This document shows, piece after piece, positions 56,086 to 64,000 of a stretch of DNA of 64,000 nt. A program made the position numbers and the translations under genes. The notes under the pieces are model-generated. The model did not search any database and was not told where the DNA came from. It saw only the letters and a program-made list of their open reading frames with translations. The first letter of the stretch is position 1. Each line of letters starts with the position of its first letter. Where the stretch lies: assembly GCF_026340465.1 (NCBI RefSeq), contig NZ_JAPEPC010000001.1, positions 62,001 through 126,000 on the forward strand, written 5' to 3'. The DNA comes from Streptomyces sp. NBC_01306. Its GTDB lineage: Bacteria; Actinomycetota; Actinomycetes; Streptomycetales; Streptomycetaceae.

Positions 56086-56171
56086 AAAGTGGCCCGGAAC
56101 GCTGAGTCGACTCGTACGAGCCCGCCTCCCGTGCCTCGTTGCCACGGGCCCGCGCCACATCTGGGGACGCC

Positions 56172-57272
56172 ATGAATCCGACCATGCTCCTTCGACGTAC
56201 CACCAGCAAAGCCCTACTCGCCACCGGTCTCGCCGCGAGCCTCGCGCTCGCCTCCGGCTGCGCCAAGTCGGAGGACGACGGCGCGAAGGACACCTCCGCC
56301 TCGTCCGGCAAGGGCGATTCGGGCCAGGTCGTCGCCACCCCGTCCGCCGGGGACGCCAAGAGCTGCACCATCGGTCAGTTCGGCGGCAAGAAGCTCGACA
56401 TCAAGAGCGCCACCATCGGTTTCTCCCAGTCCGAGAAGGAGGCCAACCCCTTCCGGATCGCCGAGACCGCCTCCATGAAGGCCGAGGCCCACAAGCGCGG
56501 CCTGAAACTGCTCACGGCCAACGCGCAGTCGCAGTTCTCCAAGCAGATCAGCGATGTCCAGGACCTGATGGCCAAGGGCGCGGACCTGCTGGTCATCGCC
56601 CCGCTGAACTCGGACGGCTGGGGACCTGTGCTCCGCACGGCGCGGGCGAAGCACATCCCGATCGTCACCGTCGACCGCAAGATCAACGCAACCCCGTGCA
56701 AGGACTACGTCAGCTTCATCGGCTCCGACTTCGTCCAGCAGGGCAAGCGGGCGGCCGACCAGATGATCGCGTCGACCGGCGGCAAGGGCAAACTCGCCAT
56801 TCTGCTCGGGTCCGCGGGCAACAACGTCACGACCGAACGCACCAAGGGCTTCAAGGACGAGCTGAAGGCGAAGGCCCCCGGGCTCAAGGTGGTCTTCGAG
56901 CAGACCGGTGAGTTCGTCCGCGAGAAGGGCCAGCAGGTCACCGAGCAGCTCATCCAGTCGAATCCGGACATCGCCGGGATCTACGCGGAGAACGACGAGA
57001 TGGGCCTCGGCGCCGTCAACGCGCTCAAGGGCGCGGGCAAGAAGGCCGGTGCGGTGAAGATCGTGACCGTGGACGGTACGCGCAACGGCGTCCAGCAGAT
57101 CGTGGACGGCTGGATGAGCGGAGATGTGGAGTCCAACCCGCGCTTCGGACCGCTCGCCTTCGAGACGCTCGACAACTTCACCAAGGGCCAGAAGGTCCCG
57201 CAGAACATCATCATCCAGGACAGCGAGTACAGCAAGGACAACGCCAAGTCCGACATCGGCAAGGCGTTCTGA
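56172..57272 (+). CDS. Ribose/galactofuranose-type ABC transporter substrate-binding lipoprotein (YtfQ-like)
   Basis: This 366-residue family-2 sugar-binding lipoprotein (LASGC, Cys30) has the YtfQ-like core. Segments are TIGFSQSEKEANPFRIAETASMKAEAHKRG, DLLVIAPLNSDGWGPVLRTARAKHIPIVTVDRKI, RTKGFKDELKAKAPGLKVVFEQTGEFVREKGQQVTEQLIQSNPDI and YAENDEMGLGAV. YtfQ of E. coli binds galactofuranose. The operon layout here (binding protein, double ATPase, two permeases) is the same. ATG 56172 is preceded by CTGGGGACGCC, a modest Shine-Dalgarno. It starts the operon behind a LacI operator. Confidence 0.9.
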   Translation: MNPTMLLRRTTSKALLATGLAASLALASGCAKSEDDGAKDTSASSGKGDSGQVVATPSAGDAKSCTIGQFGGKKLDIKSATIGFSQSEKEANPFRIAETASMKAEAHKRGLKLLTANAQSQFSKQISDVQDLMAKGADLLVIAPLNSDGWGPVLRTARAKHIPIVTVDRKINATPCKDYVSFIGSDFVQQGKRAADQMIASTGGKGKLAILLGSAGNNVTTERTKGFKDELKAKAPGLKVVFEQTGEFVREKGQQVTEQLIQSNPDIAGIYAENDEMGLGAVNALKGAGKKAGAVKIVTVDGTRNGVQQIVDGWMSGDVESNPRFGPLAFETLDNFTKGQKVPQNIIIQDSEYSKDNAKSDIGKAF

Positions 57273-57274
57273 GC

Positions 57275-58834
57275 GTGGAGGCGCCGGAACAGCCGGTGAA
57301 CAGGGAGGCGCCGGAACGGCCGGTGCTGTCCGTCACCGGTCTGACCAAGACGTTCCCGGGCGCCCGTGCGCTCGACGGGGTGGACTTCGCGGTGCGGCCC
57401 GGCGAGGTCCATGCGCTGATCGGTGAGAACGGCGCCGGGAAGTCCACCCTCATCAAGGTGCTGACCGGCGTCTACCGTCCCGACGAGGGCGAGTTGACCT
57501 ACCGTCAGAGGCCGGTGTCGTTCGCCACCCCGCTCGCCGCACAGCACGCCGGGATCTCCACGATCTACCAGGAGGTGAATCTGGTCCCGCTGCTGAGTGT
57601 GGCCCGCAACCTCTTCCTCGGCCGCGAGCCCCGCAACCGTATCGGCCTGATCGACTTCCGCCGGATGCACCGCGAGGCGGACGAGGCACTGTGCTCGCTG
57701 GGGGTACGGACCGACGTCCGCAGACCGTTGCGTTCGCTCGGCGTCGGCACGCAGCAGATGGTGGCACTCGCCCGTGCGGTCTCGGTCGACGCGCGGGTGG
57801 TCATCATGGACGAGCCGACGTCCTCACTCGAACCGGCGGAGGTCCGGACCCTGTTCGGGGTGATCCGAATGCTGCGCGAGCGCGGGATCGCGGTGATCTA
57901 TGTCAGCCACCGCCTTGAGGAGCTGTACGAGGTCTGCGACACCGTGACCGTGCTGCGGGACGGCGAAGTCGTACACACCGGACCAATCGCCGAGCTCGGC
58001 CGGCTGCGGCTGGTCTCCATGATGCTCGGGCGCGAGATGGGCGAGGTGCGCAGCGAAGGCCTCACTCAGTTCACCGGCGGACACGCCGACGAGACCGAAC
58101 CCGTGCTGCGAGCCGAGGAATTGACGATCCGCCATGTCCTGAAGGATGTTTCGATCGGCATCCGGCCCGGCGAGGTGGTCGGGCTGGGCGGGCTGCTCGG
58201 CTCGGGCCGCAGCGAGACCGCCAAGGCCATCGCCGGCGCGCTGTCGCCCGAATCGGGGCGAGTGCTCGTCGCGGGTGGCGCCGTCCGTACGGGATCAACC
58301 CCCGCGGCCATCCGGGCGGGCATCAGTCTGCTGCCGGAGGACCGCAAGGCCGAGGGCATCGTGCCGGGGCTCTCGGTCCGGGAGAACATCGCACTCGCCG
58401 CGCTGCCGGGGCTCTCGCGCTTCGGCCTGGTCGACGAGAAACGTATCGACAGCATCGTGGAGACCTTCATGACGCGTCTGCGGATCAAGGCCGCGGGCCC
58501 GCACCAGAAGGTGGGCGAACTCTCCGGCGGCAACCAGCAGAAGGTGCTGCTCGCCCGCTGGCTCGCCATGCGGCCCAAGGTGCTGCTCCTCGACGAGCCG
58601 ACCCGGGGCATCGACGTCGGTGCCAAGGCCGAGGTCCAGAGACTCATCGACGAACTCGCCGAGGACGGACTGGGCGTGCTGCTGATCTCCTCGGACCTGG
58701 AGGAGCTGATCGAGGGCTCCGACCGGGTGGTCGTCCTGCGGGACGGCGCCGTCGTCGCGGAGCTGTCGGGTGACGCCGTCACCGGGGAGCAGTTGCTGCG
58801 AGCCATCGCGGCGAAGGGCGGGGACGATGACTGA
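57275..58834 (+). CDS. Sugar ABC transporter ATPase with two ATP-binding halves (YtfR-like)
   Basis: This 519-residue protein has two ABC domains. The first Walker A is GENGAGKSTLIKVLTG (near residue 50). Its ABC signature is degenerate at LGVGTQQMVALARAV, with Walker B VVIMDEPTSSLEPAEV. The second half has the GGLLGSGRSETAKAIAG Walker A variant, LSGGNQQKVLLARWLA and LLLDEPTRGIDVG. Such degeneracy is normal for RbsA-type ATPases. It starts at GTG 57275, 2 bp after the binding-protein stop. It energises the two permeases. Confidence 0.93.
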   Translation: MEAPEQPVNREAPERPVLSVTGLTKTFPGARALDGVDFAVRPGEVHALIGENGAGKSTLIKVLTGVYRPDEGELTYRQRPVSFATPLAAQHAGISTIYQEVNLVPLLSVARNLFLGREPRNRIGLIDFRRMHREADEALCSLGVRTDVRRPLRSLGVGTQQMVALARAVSVDARVVIMDEPTSSLEPAEVRTLFGVIRMLRERGIAVIYVSHRLEELYEVCDTVTVLRDGEVVHTGPIAELGRLRLVSMMLGREMGEVRSEGLTQFTGGHADETEPVLRAEELTIRHVLKDVSIGIRPGEVVGLGGLLGSGRSETAKAIAGALSPESGRVLVAGGAVRTGSTPAAIRAGISLLPEDRKAEGIVPGLSVRENIALAALPGLSRFGLVDEKRIDSIVETFMTRLRIKAAGPHQKVGELSGGNQQKVLLARWLAMRPKVLLLDEPTRGIDVGAKAEVQRLIDELAEDGLGVLLISSDLEELIEGSDRVVVLRDGAVVAELSGDAVTGEQLLRAIAAKGGDDD

Positions 58835-59789
58835 CCTGGCGCTCCGGCGCACTTCGGCCGACCGCGACCGGCTGCTGCGGCTCCTCCAGGAGTACGGGGT
58901 GTACGCCGGGGTGGCCGTGCTGATCGTGGCCAACATCGCCTTCACTCCGCACTTCCTGTCCGCGGAGAACTTCCGTACCCAGGCCGTGCAGGTCGCACCG
59001 GTCCTCATCGTGGCGCTCGGGATGGCGCTGGCGATCGGCAGCGAGGGCGTCGACCTGTCGGTGGGCTCGGTGATGGCCCTCTCGACCTCACTGGTCTCGC
59101 TCTATCTCGGCTACGGGGTGTGGATCGCGCTCATCACGGCCGTCATCGGCGGAATCGTGGTGGGGGTGGCCAATGGCTCGCTGATCGCGTTCATCGGTGT
59201 CCAGCCCATCGTCGCGACACTGGCGCTGATGGTCGCCGGACGCGGGGTCGCCCTGGTCCTGCTCCCCCAGCTCAAGGACATCCACGACCCCCGGATGGCG
59301 TCGCTGGGCTCGGGGGACGTGCTCGGCATCCCCTATCTGGTGCTGATCGCGGCAGCCCTCGCCCTGGTCGTCGCGTTCACCGTGCGACGTACGACGTTCG
59401 GCAGGCAGCTGCTGGCCATCGGCGACAGCCGGCCGGCCGCGCAGCTGGCGGGACTTCCGGTCCGGCGGGTGCTGATCCTGGTCTATGTCTGTTCCGGGGT
59501 GCTGGCCGCCGTCGCCGGTGTCCTCGCGTCGGCGCGCCTGCAGGCCAGTGACCCGACCTCGCTCGGCACTCTGATGGAACTCTCCGCGATCACCGCCGTG
59601 GTCGTCGGCGGTACGCCACTGAGCGGCGGCCGCATCAGGATCGGCGGCACCGTGGCGGGGGCCGTCCTCATCCAGCTGCTCACCGCCACGCTCATCAAGC
59701 ACGATCTGCCGCCGTCCTGGACGCAGATCGCTCAGGCCGTGGTGATCGTGCTCGCGGTGTACGCGGCACGGGAACGGGGGAAGCGGTGA
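58827..59789 (+). CDS. Sugar ABC transporter permease (YtfT-like)
   Basis: This 320-residue permease has about nine hydrophobic segments in the RbsC/BPD_transp_2 fold. Segments are VAPVLIVALGMALAIGSEGVDLSVGSVMALST and QLAGLPVRRVLILVYVCSGVLAAVAGVLASARLQASDPTSLGTLMELSAITAVVVGGTPLSGGRIRIGGTVAGA. ATG 58827 overlaps the ATPase gene by 8 bp. It pairs with the next permease, giving the two-permease layout of YtfT-YjfF. Confidence 0.93.
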   Translation: MTDLALRRTSADRDRLLRLLQEYGVYAGVAVLIVANIAFTPHFLSAENFRTQAVQVAPVLIVALGMALAIGSEGVDLSVGSVMALSTSLVSLYLGYGVWIALITAVIGGIVVGVANGSLIAFIGVQPIVATLALMVAGRGVALVLLPQLKDIHDPRMASLGSGDVLGIPYLVLIAAALALVVAFTVRRTTFGRQLLAIGDSRPAAQLAGLPVRRVLILVYVCSGVLAAVAGVLASARLQASDPTSLGTLMELSAITAVVVGGTPLSGGRIRIGGTVAGAVLIQLLTATLIKHDLPPSWTQIAQAVVIVLAVYAARERGKR

Positions 59790-60805
59790 CCGCCGTGCAG
59801 ACCATCGGGACCGGCCGGCCGACCGAAGGGGCCGGGCCGGACGGCCCGACCCGCGGGGAGCGGATCAGCGCACTCGCCCAGCAGCACGGCGCGCTGGTGA
59901 CACTCGTCGTCGCCGTGATCGCTGCCTCGCTGAGCTTCGACACCTTCCTCACCACCGACAACCTCGGCAACATGGCCGTCTCCTCGGCCTTCCTCGCCGT
60001 CGTGGCCCTCGGTATGACCTTCGTGATCATCACGGGCGGAATCGACCTGTCGGTGGGCTCGCTCTTCGCGCTGGGGGGCGTGCTCGGCGCCTGGGGCTCG
60101 CGGTACGGGACCGTGGTGGCCCTGCTCCTCCCGTTGGCGGTCTGCGGGCTGATCGGCCTGGTCAACGGCCTGTTGATCGCGAGGGCCAGGCTGGCACCGT
60201 TCATCGTGACACTCGCGTCGCTGCTCGCCGCACGCGGCATTCTGCTGGCGATCACCCATGAGGGCGCGACGACCTATCTGGTCGACGACACGTCGTTCTT
60301 CGCCCGTCTCGGCCAGAACAAGCTGCTCGGCGTCGGGGTGCCCGTCTGGATCACGGTGGCGCTCTTCGTGCTGGGAGCGGTGGTGCTGCGCCGCACCCGC
60401 TTCGGCCAGTACGTGTACGCGGTCGGCGGCAACGAGGACGCGGCAGCGCTGATGGGCGCCCCCGTCGCCCGTACGAAGACCACCGTGTACGCGCTCTCCG
60501 GGGTCTGCGCGGGGCTCGCGGGGGCGCTCAACGCGGCCTGGCTGGTCTCCGGTGTCACCATCCTCGGCTCGGGCATGGAGCTGGAGGCGATCTCGGCCGT
60601 CGTCATCGGCGGCACCCTGCTGACCGGCGGATTCGGCTTCATCAGCGGCTCGCTCGTCGGTGTGCTGCTGCTGAAGGTCATCCAGAACGTCATCAACCAG
60701 ATCGGCTCGCTGGACTCCGCGTACCAGCAGGTGGTCAGCGGCGCCTTCCTGGCGGCCGTGGTCATCGCCCAGACCTGGCTGGGCAGGCGCCGCAGGATGC
60801 TGTGA
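59786..60805 (+). CDS. Sugar ABC transporter permease (YjfF-like)
   Basis: This 339-residue permease has the same fold as the preceding gene product. It has VALGMTFVIITGGIDLSVGSLFALGGVLGAW and GSGMELEAISAVVIGGTLLTGGFGFISGSLVGVLLLKVIQNVINQIGSLDSAYQQVVSGAFLAAVV. It starts at GTG 59786 with a 4-bp overlap. Having both YtfT- and YjfF-like permeases is the reason for favouring a galactofuranose-type importer. A short GC hairpin at 60815-60831 (CGCCGCC/GGCGGCG) after the stop is a possible terminator. Confidence 0.92.
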   Translation: MTAVQTIGTGRPTEGAGPDGPTRGERISALAQQHGALVTLVVAVIAASLSFDTFLTTDNLGNMAVSSAFLAVVALGMTFVIITGGIDLSVGSLFALGGVLGAWGSRYGTVVALLLPLAVCGLIGLVNGLLIARARLAPFIVTLASLLAARGILLAITHEGATTYLVDDTSFFARLGQNKLLGVGVPVWITVALFVLGAVVLRRTRFGQYVYAVGGNEDAAALMGAPVARTKTTVYALSGVCAGLAGALNAAWLVSGVTILGSGMELEAISAVVIGGTLLTGGFGFISGSLVGVLLLKVIQNVINQIGSLDSAYQQVVSGAFLAAVVIAQTWLGRRRRML

Positions 60806-60900
60806 AGCCCGGCCCGCCGCCCGGGGCGGCGCGTGGCGTCACACCGGACGGATCCCGGCCTCCCGCACGACCGCCGCGAGGACTACGCCCCGGGCAGCCA

Positions 60901-60920
60901 CGTACTGCTCTGGTAGTACG
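60901..60920. promoter_or_regulatory. CGTACT-N8-AGTACG inverted repeat before the DMT gene
   Basis: A 6-8-6 inverted repeat lies 58-77 bp upstream of the DMT transporter start. It is a candidate operator or hairpin. Confidence 0.4.
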
Positions 60921-60977
60921 AACGATTCGGTGCCTGGGTACGACGACATTACGGCCGAAAGGAGAGATCGTTGATAC

Positions 60978-63301
<2,324 letters not shown>

Positions 63302-63658
63302 TCACGTCCGTCGGACCCGTCGCAGGGCGCAAAAGTAAGGCCGCTGTGGAGGGAATGACAAGAGCGCGTGTGCACCGTAACTTCGCGGGCGGTCCCGGAG
63401 AGCGGTCGGAGTGCCGCGGCTGACAGCGCATCCGGTCGGATGACCCACGCCGAACCGGCAGCCGGGCTGCGGCCGTTGGCCGTATCCGACGGGCCGGCGG
63501 CCGCACGGCGGGACCCGTGGTCCCGGCGCCCGGACCGTGCCCCGGCACCGACCGGCCCCGGAGTGACAGACTTCGAGGTGGGGACGGGCGGCTGAGCGGT
63601 GCGTGAGCGCCTGGCTCCGCCGCCCTCCCGCCCCCTTCGGACCCGCAACGGAGCACCC

Positions 63659-64000
63659 ATGACGGCAGGCAACCCCAAGCACCAGATCGACACCAGCAAG
63701 CCGCACCCCGCGCGTGTCTACGACTATCTGCTGGGCGGCAAGGACCACTATCTCGTCGACCGTGAACTGGGCGAGCAGCTGGCCGACTTCATCCGGGTCG
63801 GAGCGGAACAGAACCGGGCGTTCATGCACCGCGCCACCGCCTGGGCCGCGCACCAGGGCATCGACCAGTACCTGGACATCGGCACCGGAATCCCGACCGA
63901 GCCGAACCTCCACCAGATCGTCCAGGAGATTATTCCGGCGGCCCGGGTCGTCTACGCGGACAACGACCCCATCGTGCTGCGCCACGCCGAGGCCCTGCTG
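63659..64000 (+). CDS. Second DUF574-family methyltransferase-like protein (truncated at window end)
   Basis: The first 114 residues of a DUF574/Methyltransf_19 protein: PARVYDYLLGGKDHYLVDRELGE, NRAFMHRATAWAAHQGIDQYLDIGTGIPTEPNLHQIVQ and VVYADNDPIVLRHAEALL. AACGGAGCACCC precedes the ATG 63659. It is a paralogue of the gene at 20035 with the same motifs. The 396 bp between it and the divergent hydrolase gene show no element I recognise. Confidence 0.88.
   Translation, partial: MTAGNPKHQIDTSKPHPARVYDYLLGGKDHYLVDRELGEQLADFIRVGAEQNRAFMHRATAWAAHQGIDQYLDIGTGIPTEPNLHQIVQEIIPAARVVYADNDPIVLRHAEALL

Overview
The window is about 72% GC, with GTG starts, -10/-35 type promoters and tightly packed operons. 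Its gene content (ergothioneine operon, SpoIIE-type phosphatase, DUF574 methyltransferases, DasA-like lipoprotein, RmdA-type c-di-GMP protein) points to a Streptomyces chromosome. The order egtBCD / sugar-binding lipoprotein / sdhCAB / LysR / PAS-GGDEF-EAL resembles, from memory, the SCO0910-SCO0928 stretch of S. coelicolor. I see no rRNA, tRNA, CRISPR array, insertion sequence or prophage.

Layout. 1-1.9 kb: end of the ergothioneine operon (egtB tail, egtC, egtD). 1.8-9 kb: a DasA-like chitooligosaccharide-binding lipoprotein with a candidate DasR (dre) site, dodecin, a luciferase-like monooxygenase, an ArsR-AHSA1 fusion with a perfect 24-bp palindrome, a class I DAHP synthase behind a probable peptide-coded attenuator, and an APC permease. 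9-13.3 kb: SAV_915-type protein, lysA (behind 11-bp phased repeats) and a short UvrA paralogue. 13.4-17.8 kb: sdhCAB with a divergent LysR gene. 17.9-24.5 kb: rmdA coupled to a DUF574 methyltransferase gene, a proline-rich exported protein, a DUF4239 membrane protein, a universal stress protein, an ECF sigma factor and an unknown protein. 24.4-32.5 kb: an amidohydrolase plus oligopeptide-type ABC importer operon with a divergent TetR gene. 32.5-36.4 kb: a LytS/LytTR two-component system with a sodium:solute symporter. 36.4-44.4 kb: fuconolactonase-like and aldo/keto reductase genes, a WS/DGAT acyltransferase, a SpoIIE phosphatase and a secreted GH29 alpha-L-fucosidase. 44.5-49.5 kb: an orphan 56-residue peptide gene behind a structured leader, an SDR with a Cys4 insert, a secreted SH3-like protein, and a divergent AraC/MFS pair. 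49.4-60.8 kb: a glycan-use locus of GH92 alpha-mannosidase, GH2 enzyme, LacI regulator and a YtfQRT-YjfF-like (galactofuranose-type) ABC importer. 61-64 kb: a DMT transporter, a transglycosylase-LysM-M23 cell-wall hydrolase and the start of a second DUF574 methyltransferase gene.

The most coherent system is at 49.4-60.8 kb. One LacI repressor gene lies among three transcription units that each carry an AACGTT-centred operator. The enzymes (GH92, GH2) and the importer type together suggest use of mannose- and galactofuranose-containing glycans such as fungal galactomannan. That reading is inference. The fucose genes (36-44 kb) and the dre-linked DasA paralogue fit a lifestyle of degrading fungal and other complex glycans. 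The most enigmatic item is the small peptide gene at 44566-44736, with a strong Shine-Dalgarno sequence, its own terminator and interleaved inverted repeats upstream.
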